64,000 nucleotides of DNA from Scylla paramamosain (taxonomy: Eukaryota; Arthropoda; Malacostraca; Decapoda; Portunidae), in NCBI RefSeq assembly GCF_035594125.1, contig NC_087168.1:6892501-6956500 (forward strand), in the 5' to 3' direction. The notes beneath the pieces are model-generated. The model had not been told where the DNA came from and ran no database searches. It saw only the letters and a program-made list of their open reading frames with translations. Shown here one piece after another: positions 25,787-39,936 of this stretch. The first letter of the stretch is position 1. The number at the start of each line of letters is the position of its first letter. The translations under genes and the position numbers were made by a program.

Positions 25787-25982
25787 TACAAAAAAGTTGA
25801 GTGTTTTTAAGCTTGTTACCTACAAAAAAACGTGAAAATGAATGCAAAGCAGTCTGTATTTGGAAAAAAAAAAGGATATTACAAGAAAATTGTATAATGA
25901 ATGTTTTAATACTTTTCAAGAACCATAAGGCAAAAAACTCAAAAACTCGTATATAAGCTTAAAAACACTCAACTTTTTTGTA
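25787..25982. repeat. In-place inversion bounded by 28-bp perfect inverted repeats (copy A)
   Basis: The left arm 25787-25814 and the right arm 25955-25982 are exact reverse complements, each containing AAGCTT and the core AAAACACTCAAC or its complement. The 140-bp spacer holds part of sub-repeats 6 and 7 in reverse orientation, while both flanks are forward. The inversion is thus coupled to a 28-bp inverted duplication of one end. It is also in copy B at 45057-45251. Confidence 0.9.
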
Positions 25983-26209
25983 ATGTTATTCTATTTCTTC
26001 ATATTGGTTGGTTTGCATCCGTTTTAGGGTTCTACGCTAAAACTGAAAAGACACGTTTTCAGTAATATTGTTGAAATTGCTGAAAACAAAGACACGTTTC
26101 TTGTAAAGTCGTGTAATTTCCCCATATAGGTTGCTTTGCATGCACTTCCGTGTTTCGTACATAACTCCGGAAAAAAGCTAAAATTATTTTTTTTTTCACA
26201 TAATTTCCC

Positions 26210-26225
26210 TGAATTTTCTCTATAA
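26210..26225 (+). repeat. 77-bp deletion site in copy A relative to copy B
   Basis: Copy A runs GAATTTTCTCTATAAAGAG here. Copy B at about 45479-45570 has GAATTTTCTC, then the GGTACCTATGAAG landmark, an A-run and a T-rich tail, and then TTTTTTCTCTATAAAG. The repeated TTTTCTC at both ends of the missing stretch suggests deletion by short homology in copy A. Confidence 0.85.
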
Positions 26226-29099
26226 AGAGTGTTATTTGTGGGTTTTAGATTTTTGGTACTTAAGGAACTTAAACATACTCATAATACACGTTTTTCGTAA
26301 TGTCCTTTCGTTTCACAAATATAGCGTTCTTTGCATGTATTTAAGCGATTTTATAGGTAACATGATCAAAAACACTCAAAATACATGTTTTTGGTAATGT
26401 TATTCTGTTTCTCCATAAAGGTTGTTTTGCATGTGTTTAGCGGTTTGGTATGTAAGGAGTTAAAAAACACTTAAAGGCAAGTTCTTCGTAAAATTTGGTT
26501 TTATTCCAATGTAATGTGATTGTTCTGCTTTTTAGTGTTTTGTTGCATATAACGCTCAAAAACACTCAAAAGACACTTTTCTTGTAATGTCATTTTTTTC
26601 CCACATAAAGCTAGTTTCGCATGTAATTTGGGATTTTCATAACTAAGAATGTGAAAAACACTCAAAATACACACATTTGGTAAGGTAGTTCTGTTTTTCA
26701 ATTAAAAGTGTTATTCTTGAGTTTTAGCGTTTTGGTATGTAAGAAACTTCTTTATATACACGAATTTTTTGCGTTTTTTGCCTTGTGGTTCTTGTGAAAC
26801 TATAAAACACTCATTATACACGTTTCTCGTAACGTCTTTTGCTTCCCTATATAGAGTGCTTACTATCCATTTGCGCGTTTTTTGTAGGTAAAAAGCTCAA
26901 AAACACTTTTTGGTAATGTTATTCTATTTCTTCATATTTGTTGGTTTGCATCCGTTTTAGCGTTTTTTCTACGTAAAACACTGAAAAGACATATTTTCAG
27001 TAATTTTGTTTTGGATTCACATATTGACTGACTTCCATATTATTTATCGTTTTAGTGCCTAACATGCTGAAAAACACTGAAAATACAGGTTTCTGGTTTA
27101 ACTTCCTTATATAGGTGTCATGCACTTTAGAGTTTGATACATAAAAATCCGAAAAAGAGCTATAATTAACTTTTTTGATAATGTTCTTTTTTCCATATAA
27201 ATTCCCTGAATTTTGGCAGAATTTTGGCATCTTGATACCTATGAAAATCAATATAAAAAAAAGCTATTTTTTAATTTAATTTCATTTATTTATTTTTCTC
27301 TATAAAGAGTGTTATTTGTGGGTTTTAACGTTTTAGTACTTAAGGAACTTAAAAACGGTCCTAATACACGTTTCTCGTAATGTCCTTTCGTTCCCAAACA
27401 TAGGGTTATTTGCATGTATTTAAGCGTTTTTATAGGTAACATGATCAAAACACTTAAAACACATGTTTTTAGTAATGTTATTCTGCTTCTCCATAAAGGA
27501 GTTTTTTGCATGCGTTTTAGTGTTTTGGATTCTAAGGAGGTTAAAAACACTTCAAGGCAAGTTCTTGGTAAAAGTTGGTTTTATTCCCATGTAATGTAAT
27601 TACCCTGTTTTTTTTTTTTTTTTTTTTGTGATTTATTGCCTAACACGCTCAAAAACACTCAAAAGACACTTCTGGTAATGTCATTTTTTTTCCAACATAG
27701 TTTCGCGTGCTATTTCGAGTTTTGCTAACTAAGAATCTGAAAAACACTCAAAATACACGCATATGGTAAGGTTGTTCTGTTTCTCAATTAATATTGTTAT
27801 TCATGAGTTTCAGCATTTTGGTATCTAAGAAACTTCTTTATATACACGAGTTTTTGCGTTTTTTGCGTTTTGGTTCTTGTGAACCACAAGTTCTTTTGCT
27901 CAAAAATAATAAGACACTCATTACACACGTTTCTTGTAATATCCTTTTGTTTCCCAATAGGGAGTGCTTTGCATCCATTTTCGCGTTTTTTGTAGGTAAC
28001 AAGCTCAAAAACACTCAAAATGTACCTTTTTGGTAATGTTATTTTATTTCTTCTTATTGGCTGGTTTGCATCCGTTTTAGCGTTTTTCTGCGTAAAACAC
28101 CGAAAAGACACGTTTTCAGTAATTTTGTTTTACATTCCCATATAGAGTGACTTGCATATTATTTACCATTATGGTGCCAAACAAGCTGAAAAACACTCAT
28201 AAGACAGTTTTCTGGCAAAAACGTTTGATTTCCCCATATAAGTGGCTTTGCATGCACTTTAGGGTTTGGTACATAACAGTACGAAAAAAAAGCCTAAATT
28301 AACTTTTTTGATAATTGACTCATAATTTCCTGAATTTTGCCCAAATTTTGGCATCTAAGTACCTGTGAAGATGAAAAAAGAAAGGAAAAAATATCGTATC
28401 TATTTATTTTTATTTTTTTCTGAATAAAGAGTGTTATTTGTGGCTTTTAGCTTTTTGGTAAATAGTGATCTTAAAAACACTCATAATACACGTTTCTCGT
28501 AATGTCCTTTCGTTTCCCAAAAATAGGGTTCATTGCATGTATTTAAGCGTTTTTATTGGTAACATGATCAAAAACACTCAAAATATATGTTTTTGGTAAT
28601 GCTATTCTCTTTCTCCATAAAGTGTGTTTTGCATGCGTTTTAGTGTTTTGGTATATAAGGAGCTCAAAACACTTAAAGGCAAGTTCTTGGTAAAAAATTA
28701 TTCTAGCCATGTAAAGTGATTCCCATGCTTTTTAGTGCTTTATTGCCTATCACGCTCAAAAACACTCAAAAGACACTTTTCTGGTAATGTCATTTTTTTT
28801 CCCACATAAAGCTGGTTTCGCATGCAATTTGGGATTTTGGTAACTAAGAATGTGAAAAGCACTCAAAATACACGCATTTAGTAAAGTTGTTCTGTTTCTC
28901 AATTAAGAGTGTTATACATGAGTTTCAGCATTTTGGTATCTAGGAAACTTCTCCATATACACGAGTTTTTGCGTTTTTTGCCTTGTTGTTCTTTTGAACT
29001 ATAATACACTAATTATACACTTTTCTCGCAATGTCCCTTTGTTTCCCAAAATAGAGTCCTTTTTATCAATTTTAGCGTTTTTTTTTGTAGGTAGCAAGC

Positions 29100-29135
29100 T
29101 CAAAAACACTCAAAATATACCTTTTTTGGTAATGT
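29100..29135 (+). repeat. Junction between duplication copies A and B
   Basis: Left of about 29120 the text matches the end of copy B (GTAGGTAGCAAGCTCAAAAA, as at about 48458-48477). Right of it the text matches the start of copy A (GGTAATGTTATTCTATTCC, as at 9550-9568). The switch lies within the core and following T-run of sub-repeat 7, in register with the satellite. It therefore fits unequal homologous exchange between two HOR units. Confidence 0.88.
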
Positions 29136-32100
29136 TATTCTATTCCTTCATATTGGTTGGTTTGCCTCCGTTTTAGCGTTTTTCTACGTAAATCTTTTAA
29201 AAGACACGTTTCCAGTAATTTTGTTTTGGATTTCCATATAGAGTGAGTTTCATATTTTTTATCGTTTTGGTGCCTAACATGCTTTTTGGTGCGTTTTGCT
29301 TCCCAATATAGAGTGCTTTCTATCCATTTTCGCGTTTTTTGTGGGTAACAATTTCAAAAACACTCAAAATATACCTTTTTGTTAATGTTATTCTATTTCT
29401 TCATTTTGATTAGTTTGCATCCGTTTTAGCGTTTTGTACGTAAAACACCGAAAAGACACGTTTTCAGTAATTTTGTTTTGGATTCCCATATAGATTGACT
29501 TCCTTGGGTTTTATGATGTTGGTTCCTAACATGCTGAAAAACACTCATAAGACAGTTTTCTGGCAAACACGTTTAATTTCCCCATATAGGTGGCTTTGCA
29601 TGCAATTTAGGGGTTTGGTACATAACAGTTCGAAAAAAAAAGCTAAATTTAACTTTTTTGATTATTGTTTCTCAATAAAGAGTGTTATTTGTGGCTTTTA
29701 GCTTTTTGGTAATTAATGAACTTAAAAACACTCGTAATACTCGTTTCTCGTAATCTTTCATTTCCCAAAAATAATGTTCTTTGCATTTATTTAAGCGTTT
29801 TTATTGGTAACATGATCAAAAACACTCAAAATACATGTTTTTGGTAATGTTATTCTGTTTCACCATAAAGAGTGTTTTGCATGCGTTTTAGTGTTTTGGT
29901 ATATAAGGAGCTCAAAAACACATAAATGCAAGTTCTTGGTAAAAATTCGTTTTCCTCCAATGTAATGTGATTGCCCTCCTTTTTAGTGCTTTTTTTTCTA
30001 TCACGCTCAAAAACACTCAAAAGACACTTTTCTGGTAAAGTGTTTTTTTTTTCCCACAAATCTATTTTCGCATGCAATTTTGGGTTTTGATAAGAATGTG
30101 AAAAGCAATCAAAATACATGCATTTATTAAGGCTGTTCTGTTTCTCAATTAGGAATGTTATTCATGAGTTTTACCATTTTTGTATCTAGGAAACCTCTCC
30201 ATATACACGAGATTTTGCGTTTTTTGCCTTGCGGTTCTTTTGAACTATAAAACAGTCATTATACACTTTTCTTGCAATGTCCTTTTCTTTCCCAATATAG
30301 AGTGCTTTGTATCAATTTTCGCGTTTTTTGTAGGTAACATGCTCAAAAACACTCAAAATATACCTTTTTAGTAACGTTTTTCTATTTCTTGATATTGGTT
30401 GCTTTGCATCCCTTTTAGAGTTTTTCTACGTAAAACACTGAGAAGACACGTTTTCAGTAGCTTTTTTTATGAATTCCCATATAGGGTGAGTTTTGGTTTT
30501 GGTGCCTAACATGCTAAAAAACACTCAAAACACATATTTCTTGTAAGGTCGTTTAATTTCCTCATATAGGAGTCTTTGCATGCACTTTAAGGTTTGGTAC
30601 ATAACAGTCCGATAAAAAAAAACGGAAATTAACTTTTTTGATAATACTCTTTTATCTTATGATTGCCCTGAATTTTCCCAGAATTTTGGCATCTCGGTAC
30701 CTATGAATATGAATAAAAAAAAAAAATCCTATTTTTTTATATTTTTATTTTCTTTATTTTCTAAATATAGAGTGTTATTGGTGGGTTCTAGCTTTTTGGT
30801 ACTTAAGGAACTTAAAAAAACACTCATAATACACGTTTCTTGTCATATCCTTTTGTTTCCCAAACATAATGTTCTTTGCATGTATTTAAGCGTTTTTATA
30901 GATAACAATATCAAAAACACTAAAAATACATGTTTTTGGTAATGTTGTTCTGTTTCTCCAAAAAGTTTGTTTTTGTATGCGTTTTAGCGGTTTGGTATAT
31001 AAGGACCACAAAAACACTTAAAGGCATTGGTGTTATTCCAATGTAATATGATTGCCCTGCTTTTTAGTGCTTTATTGCCTATCATGCTCAAAAACACTTA
31101 AAAGACACTTTTCTGTTAATGTCATTTTTTTCTCACATAAAGGTGGTTTTGCATGCAATTTGGGGTTTTGGTAACTAAGAATGTGAAAAGCACTCAAAAT
31201 ACACGCATTTAGTAAGGTTGTTCTGTTTATCAATTAAGAGTGTTATTCATGAGTTTCAGCATTTTGGTATCTAGGAACCTTCTCCATATACAGGAGTTTT
31301 TGTGTTTTTAGCCTTTTGGTTCTTTTGAACTATAAAAACTCATTATACACTTTTCTTGGAAAGTCCTTTTGTTTTTTAATATAGAGTGCTTTGCATCAAT
31401 TTTCGCGTTTTTTGTAGGTAACAAGCTCAAAAACAGAAAAAATATACCTTTCTGGTAATGTTTTTCTATTTCTTGATTTTTGCATCCGTTTTAGCGTTTT
31501 TCTACGTAAAAGAAAGAAAAAACACGTTTTCAGTAATTTTGTTTTGGATTCTCATATAGAATGAGTTCCTTATTATTTATCGTTTGAGTGCCTAACATGC
31601 TGAAAAACACTCAAAAAACAGATTTCTGGTAAGATCGTTTAATTTCCTCATATAGGAGTCTTTGGATGCACTTTAGGGTTTGGTACATAACAGTCCGAAA
31701 AAAAAGCTAAAATTTACTTTTTATGATAATTTTTTTTTTTAACATATAATAGTCCTGAATTTTCCCAGAAATTTTGGCATCTCGGTACCTATGAAGATGA
31801 ATAACAAAAAAAAAAATCCTATTTTTTAATTTTCTTTCTTTTTTTCTAAAAAAAGAGTTATTTGTGGGTTTTAGCTTTTTTGTACTTAAGGAACTTAAAG
31901 ACACTTATAATACACATTTCTCAAAAATGGCCTTTCGTTTCTTATGTTTCTTATGTTTCTTATGTTTACATAAGGTTTTTTTGCATGTATTTAAGCGTTT
32001 TTATAGATAACATGATCAAAAACACTCAAAATATATGTTTTTGGTAATTTTATTCTCTTTCTCCATAAAAGGTGTTTTGCATGCGTTTTAGCGTTTTCGT

Positions 32101-35100
32101 ATGTAATAAGCTCAAAAACACTTAAAGGCAAGTTCTTGGTAAAAGTTGTTATTATTCCCATGTCATGTGATTCCCTTGCTTTTTAGTGCTTTATTGCCTA
32201 ACACGCTCAAAAACATTCAAAAGACACTTTTCTGGTAATATCATTTTATTCCCACATAAAGATAGTTTTGCATGGAATTTGGGGTTTTGCTAACTAAGAA
32301 TGTGAAAAAAAAACTCAAAACACAGGGTTTAGTAAGGTTGTTCTATTTCTTAATTAAAAGTGTTATTCATGAGTTTCAGCATTTTGGTATGTAAGAAACT
32401 TTTCTAATACACACATTTGGTAAGGTATTTCTGTTTGAAAATTAAAAGTGTTATTGATGAGTTTCAGCTTTTTGGTATGTAAGAACTTCTTTATGTACAC
32501 GAGTTTTTGAGCTTTTTACCTTGTGGTTCTTCTCAAACTATAAAACACTCATACACGTTTCTCGTAATGTCCTCTTCTTTGCCAATATAGAGTGCTTTCC
32601 ATCCATTTTTGCATTTTTTGTAGGTAACAAGCTCAAAAACACATCAAAATATATCTTTTTTGTAATGTTATTCTATTTCTTCATATTGGTTGGTTTGCAT
32701 CCGTTTTAGCGTTTTTTTACGTAAATCACTGAAAAGACACGTTTTAAGTAATATTGTTCAGATTGCTGAAAAACACTCAAGAGACAGGTTTCTGGTAAAG
32801 TCGTGAAATTTCCCCATATAGGTGGATTTGCATGCACTTCAGAGTTTGTACATAACTCGGCAAAAAAGCTAAAATTATTTTTTTTATAATGATTATTTTT
32901 TACAAAATTTCCATGAATTTTGCCAGAATTTTGGCATCTCGGTACCTATGAAGATGAATAACAAATTTTTTTTTCTCTCTATAAAGTTATTTGTAGGTTT
33001 TAGCTTTTTGGTACTTAAGGAACTTAAAAACACTCATAATACACGATTTTCGTAATGTCCTTTCATTTTCCAAACATAGGGTTCTTTGCATGTATTTAGG
33101 CATTTTTATAGGTAACATGATCAAAAACACTCAAAATACATGTTTCTGGTAATGTTATTATGTTTCTCCATAATGGGTGTTTTGCAAGCGTTTTAGCGTT
33201 TTGGTATGTAAGAAGCTCAAAAATACGTAAAGGCAGTTTCTTGGTAAAAGTTGGTTTTATTCCCATATAATGTGATTGCCCTCCTTTTTAGTGCTTTAGT
33301 GCCTATCACGCTCAAAAACACTCAAAAGACACTTTTTTAGGTAATGTCATTTTTTTCCCACATAAAGCTAGTTTCGCATGCAATTTTTGGTTTTGGTAAC
33401 TAAGAATGGGAAAAGCACTCAAAATACATGCATTTCGTAAGGTTTTTCTGTATTCTTAATTAAGAGTGTTATTTCTGAGTTTCACCATTTTGGTATATAA
33501 GAAACTTCTCCATATACACCGAGTTTTGCGATTTTTGCCTTGTGGCTGTTGTGAAACTATAAAACACTCATTATACACGTTTCTCGTAATGTCCTTTTGT
33601 ATCCCAATATAGAGTGCTTTCCATCCATTTTCGCGTTTTTTGAAGGTAAGAAGCTCAAAAACACTCAAAATATACCTTTTTGGTAATGTTATTCTCCATA
33701 TTTGTTGGTTTGCATCCGATTTAGCGTTTTTCTACGTAAAACACTGAAATGACACTTTTCAGTAATTTTGTGATGGATTCCCACATTTAGTGACTTCCAT
33801 ATTACTTATCGTTTTGGTGCCTAACATGCTGAAAAAAAAAAAAACACAAAAGACAGGTTTCTGGTAAGGTCGTGTAATTTCCCCATATACGTGGCTTTGC
33901 ATGCACTTTAGGGTTTGGTAAATAACAGTCCGAAAAAAAAAAGCTAAAATTAACTTTTTCATAATGTTCTTTTTTCACATAATTTCCCTGAATTTTGGCA
34001 GAATTTTAGCATCTCGGTACCTATGAAGATGAATAAAAAAAAATCCTATTTTTTTATTTTTTATTTTTTATTTTTTTCTCTATAAATAGTGTTATTTGTG
34101 GGTTTTAGCTTAAAGAACTTAAAAACACTCATAATACACGTTTCTCGAAATGTCCTTTCGTTTCCCAAACATAAGATTCTTTGCATGTATTTAAGCGTTT
34201 TTATAGGTAACATGATCAAAAACACTCAAAATACATGTTTTTGGTAATGTTATTCTGTTTCTAAATAAAGGGTGTTTTGCATGCGTTTTAGCGTTTTGGT
34301 ATATAAGGAGCTCAAAAACACTTAGAAAAAACACTTGGTAAAAGTTGATTTTATTCCCATGTAATGTGATTGCCCTGATTTTTAGTGCTTTATCGCCTAT
34401 CATGCAATCACACTTAAAAGACACTTTTCTGGTAATGTCATTTTTTTTCCCACATAAAGCTACTTTCACATAAAATTTGGGGTTTTGGTAACTAAGAATG
34501 TAAAAAACACTCAAAATACACGCATTTGGTAAGGTTGTTCTGTTTCTCAATTAATAGTGTTATTCAGGAGTTTCACCATTTTGGTATCTAAGAAACTTCT
34601 CCATATATACGAGTTTTTGCGTTTTTTGCCTTGTGCTTCTTGAAAATCTATAAAACATTCATTATACACGTTTCTCGTAATGTCCTTTTGTTAACCGATA
34701 TAGAGAGCTTTCCATCCATTTTCGCGTTTTTTTTTTTTTTTTTTTTTTGTAAAAAGCTCAAAAATACTCAAAATATACCTTTTTGGTAAACTTATTCTAT
34801 TTTTTCATGTTGGCTGGTTTGCATCCGTTTTAGCATTTTTCTACTTAAAACATGGAAAAGACACGTTTTCAGTAATTTGTTTTGGATTCCCAAATAGAAT
34901 GAATTCCATATTGTTAATTGTTTTGGTGACTAACAAGCTGAAAAACACTAGAAACACAGGTTTCTCGTAAAGTCGTTTAATTTCCCCATATAGTTGGCTT
35001 TGCATGCAATTTAGGGTTTTGTGCATAACAGTCCGAAAAAAAGCTAAAATTAACTTTTTTGATAATGTTCTTTTTTCATATAATTTCCCTGAATTTTGCC

Positions 35101-38100
35101 AGAATTTTGTGATCTCGGTACCTATGAAGAAGAATAAAAAAAAAAAAAAATCCTATTTATTTATTTACTTTTTTCTTCTCTATAAATAGGTTTTAGCTTT
35201 TTGGTACTTATGGAACTTAAAAAGACTCATAATACACGTTTCTCCTAATGTCCTTTCGTTTCCCAGACATAGGGTTTTTTGCATTTACTAAAGCGTTATT
35301 AGAGGTAACATGATCAAAAACTCTCAAAATACATGTTTTTGGTAATGTTAATCTGTTTCTCCATAAAGGGTGTTTTGCATGCGTTTTAGCGTTTTGGTAT
35401 ATAAGGAGCTCAAAAACACTTAAATTCAAGTTCTTGGTAAAAGATAGTTTTATTCCCATGTAATGTGATTGCCCTCCTTTTTAGTGCTTTATTGCCTAAC
35501 ACGCTCAAAAACACTCAAAAGACACTTTTCTGGTAATGTCATTTTTTTTTACCACATAAAGCTAGTTTTGCATGCAATTTGAGGTTTTGGTAACTAAGAA
35601 TGTGAAAAACAGTCAAAATACACGCATATCGTAAGGTTGTTCTGTATTCTCAATTAAGAGTGTTATTCCTCAGTTTCAGCATTTTGGTATCTAAGAAACT
35701 TATCCATATACACGAGTTTTTTCGTTTTTTGCCTTGTGGTTCTTGTGAAACTATAAAACACTCATAATGGAAGTTTCTCGGAATGTCCTTTTGTATCTCA
35801 ATATAGAGTGCTTTCTATCCATTTTCGCGTTTTTTGTAGATAAGAAACTCAAAAACACTGAAAATATACCTTTTTTTGGTAATGTTATTCTGTTTCTTCA
35901 TATTCGTTGGTTTGCATCCGTTTTAGCGTTTTTCTACGTAAAACACTGAAAAGACACTTTTTCAGTAATTTTGTGATGGATTCCCATATTGAGTGACTTC
36001 CATATTATATATCGTTTTGGTGCCTAACATGCTGAAAAACACTCAAAAGACAGGTTTCTCGTAAAGTCGTTTAATTTCCTCATATAGGTGGCTTTGCATG
36101 CACTTTAGGGTTTGGTACATAACAGTCCGAAAAAAAAGCTGAAATTAACTATTTTTCATAATGTTCTTTTTTCACATAATTTTCCTGAATTTTGCCAGAA
36201 TTTTTGCATCTTGGTACCTATGAAGATGAATAACAAAAAAAAAATAATAATAAATTCCTATCTTTTTATTCATTTATTTATTTTTTTTTCTATAAACAGT
36301 GTTATTTATGGGTTATAGCTAAATGGTACTTAAAGAACTTAAAAATACTGGTAATACATGTTTCTCGAAATGCCCTTTAATTTCCCAAACATAAGGTTCT
36401 TTGCATGTATTTAAGAGTTTCTACAGGTAACATGATCAAAAACAATCAAAATACGTGTTTTTGGTAATGTTATTCTCTTTCTCCATAAAGGGTGTTTTGC
36501 ATTCGTTTTAGCGTTTTGGAATATAGGGAGCTCAAAAACACTTAAAAGCAGGTTGTTAGTAAAAGTTAGCTTTATTCCCATGTAATGTGATTGCCCTGCT
36601 TTTTAGTGCTTTATTGCCTATCATGCTAAAAAAAAAAAAAATTTAAGACACTTTTCTGGTAGTCATTTTTTTTCCCAGATATAGCTACTTTCACATAAAA
36701 TTTGGGGTTTTGGTAACTAAGAATGTGAAAAACACTCGAAATACACGCATTTAGTAAGGTTGTTCTGTTTCTCAATTTAGAGTGTTATTCAGGAGTTTCA
36801 GCATTTTGGTATCTAAGAAACTTCTCCATATATATGAGTTTTTGCGTTTTTTGCCTTGTGATTCTTGAGAATCTATAAAGCACTCATTATACACGTTTCT
36901 CGTAATGTCCTTTTGTTAACCAATAGAGAAAGAGAAAAAACCACAAAAGACAGGTTTCTCGTAAAGTCGTTTAATTTCCCCATATAGTTGGCTTTGCATG
37001 TACTTCATGGTTTGGTACATAACAGTCCGAAAAAAAAGCTAAAATTAACTTTTTCGATAATGTTCTTTTTGCACATAATTTCCTTGAATTTTGCCAGAAT
37101 TTTGGCATCTCAGTACCTATGAAGAGGAAGAACAAAAAAAAAAAAGAATCCTATTTTTTAATTATTTCTTTATTTTTTCTCTATAAAGAGGTTTTAGCTT
37201 TTTGGTACTTATGGAACTTAAAAACACATAATACACGTTTCTCATAATGTCCTTTCGTTTCCCAGACATAGGGTTCTTTGCATGTATTTAAGCGTTTTTA
37301 GAAATAACATGATCAAAAACACTCAAAATAAATGTTTTTGGTAATGTTAATCTGTTTCTCCGTAAAGGGTGTTTTGCATGTGTTTTAGCGTTTTGGTATA
37401 TAAGGAGTTAAAAAACACTTAAAAGTTGGTTTTATTCCCATGTAATGTGATTAACCTCCTTTTTAGTGCTTTATTGCCTAACTCTCTCAAAAACCCTCAA
37501 AAGATACTTTTCTGGTAATGTCATTTTTTTTCCCACATAAAGCTAGTTTCGCATGCAATTTGGGGTTCTAATAACTAAGAATATGAAAAACACTCAAAAT
37601 ACACGCATTTAGTAATGTTATTCTGTTTCTTAATGAAGTGTTATTCAGGAGTTTCAGCATTTTGGTATCTAAGAAACTTCTCCATATACACTAGTTTTTG
37701 CGTTTTTTGCTTCGTGGTTCTTGTGAAACTATAAAATACTCATTAAACACGTTTCTCGTAATGAATGCTTTGCATCCATTTTCACGTTTTTTTTTTTTTG
37801 GGTCACAAGCTCAAAAATACTTAAAATATACCTTTTTGGTAATGTTATTCTATTTCTTCATATTGGTCTGTTTGCATCCGTTTTAGCGTTTTTTTTACGT
37901 AAAACACTGAAAAGACACGTTTTCAGTAATTTTGTTTTGGATTCCCATATAGAGTGACTGCCATATTATTTATCGTTTTGGTGCCTAATATGCTGAAAAA
38001 CACTCAAAAGACAGTTTGTAAAGTCGTTTAATTTCCCCATATAGATGGCTTTGCATGCACTTTAGGGTTTGGTACATAACAGTCCGAAAAAAAAAGCTAA

Positions 38101-39909
38101 AATTAACTTTTTCGATAATGTTCTTTTATCCACATAATTTCCCTGAATTTTAACAGAATTTTGGCATCTTGGTACCTCTGAAGATAAATAACAAAAAAAA
38201 AAAAAAATTTTCTTTTTTTTTATTTATTTATTTTTATTTATTGTTTTTTTTTTGTTTATTTCTTCATAAAGAGTGTTATTTGTGGGCTTTAGCTTTTTGG
38301 TATTTAAGTAACTTAAAAACACTTATAATACATGTTTCTCGTAATGTCCTTTCGTTTCCCAAACATAGGATTCTTTGCCTGTATTTAAGCGTTTTTATAG
38401 GTAACATGATCAAAAACACTCAAGATACATGTTTTTTGTAATGTTTTTGTTTTTCTCCATAAAGGATTTTTTGCATTCGTTTTAGCGTTTTGGTATGTAA
38501 TGAGCTCAAAAACATTTAACGGCAAGTTCTTGGTAAAAGTTTTTTTATTCACATGTAATGTGATTGCCCTTCTTTTAAGTACTTTATTGCCTAACACGCT
38601 CATAAACACTGAAAAAAAAATTTTCTGGCAATATAATTTTTTCCCCACATAAACCTAGTTTCGCATGCAATTTCGTGTTTTGGTGACAAAGAATGTGAAA
38701 AACACACAAAATACACGCATTTGGTAAGATTGTTCTGTATCTCAATCAAGAGTGTTATTCTTGAGTTTCAGCATTTTGGTATCTAAGAAACTTTTGCCTT
38801 GTGGTTGTTGTGAAACTATAAAACACTCATTATACAGGTTTCTTGTAATGTCCTTTTGTTTCCCAATATAGAGTGCTTTGCATCCATTTTCGCGTTTTTT
38901 GTAGGTAACAGGCTCAAAAACACTCAAAATATACCTTTTTGGCAATGTTATTCTATTTCTTCATATTGGTTTGTTTGCATCCATTTTAGCGTGTTTCTAC
39001 GTAAAACACTGAAAAGACAAGTGTTAAGTGATTTTGTTTTGGATTCCCATATAGAGTGACTTCCATATTATTTATTGTTTTGGTGCCTAACATGCTGAAA
39101 AACACTCAAAAGACAGGTTTCTGGTAAAGTCGTTTAATTTCCTATAGAGGTGGCTTTGCATGCAATTTAGGTTTTGGTACATAACTGTCCGAAAAAAAAG
39201 CTAAAATGAACTTTTTTTGATAATGTTCTTTTTTCCATATAATTTCCCTGAATTTTACCAGAATTTTGGCATCTCGGTACATATGAAGAAGAATAACAAA
39301 AAAAAAGGAAATTTCTTTTTTTTTTCTCTATAAAGAGTGTTATTTGTGGATTTTAGCTTTTTGGTGCTTAAGGAATTTAATAATATTCATAATACACGTT
39401 TCACGTAATGTCCTTTCGTTTCCCAAACATAGGGTTCTTTCCATGTATTTAAGCGTTTTTATAGGTAACTTAATCAAAAACACTCAAAATACATGTTTTT
39501 GGTAATGTTATTCCGTTTCTTCATAAAGGGTGTTTTGCATGCGTTTTAGTGTGTTGGTATGTTAGGAGCTCAAAAACACTTAAAGGCAAGTTCTTGGTAA
39601 AAGTTGGTTTTCTTCCCATGTAATGTGATTGCCTTGCTTTTTAGTGCTTTATTGCCTAACACGCTCAAAAACACTCAAAAGACATTTTTCTGGAAATGTC
39701 TTTTTTTTTCTTTCCACATAAAGCTAGTTTCGTATGCAATTTGGGGTTTTTGTAACCAAGAATGTGAAAACACTCAAAATACACGCATTTGGTAAGGTTG
39801 TTCTGTTTCTCAATTAAGAGTGTTATTCATGAGTTTCAGGGTTTTGGTATCTAAGAATCTCAAATACACTTATAATGCACGTTTCTCGTAATGTCCCTTT
39901 TTTTCCTCA

Positions 39910-39936
39910 TTTAGGGTGCTTTGCATGCACCCTAAA
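39910..39936. repeat. 10-bp inverted repeat at the LINE-fragment border (copy B)
   Basis: Same structure as at 20638-20664, with arms TTTAGGGTGC and GCACCCTAAA and a 7-base spacer. Confidence 0.8.

Larger units (their letters stand above)
9543..29120 (+). repeat. Copy A of a 19.4-kb tandem duplication of HOR satellite
   Basis: Everything from about 9543 to 29120 recurs in the same order and orientation at 29121-48476, with scattered substitutions and homopolymer length changes. The offset between copies starts at 19578, falls to 19465 after a 113-bp gap in copy B, to 19270 after an extra sub-repeat in copy A, and rises to about 19348 after a 77-bp gap in copy A. HOR landmarks (GTACCTATGAA or variants) are at about 10138, 11234, 12330, 13492, 14570, 15679, 16775, 17686, 18742, 20003, 23596, 24676, 25210, 27235 and 28360. 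Nested features are listed separately. Reading frames inside it are by-products of the repeat. Confidence 0.92.
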
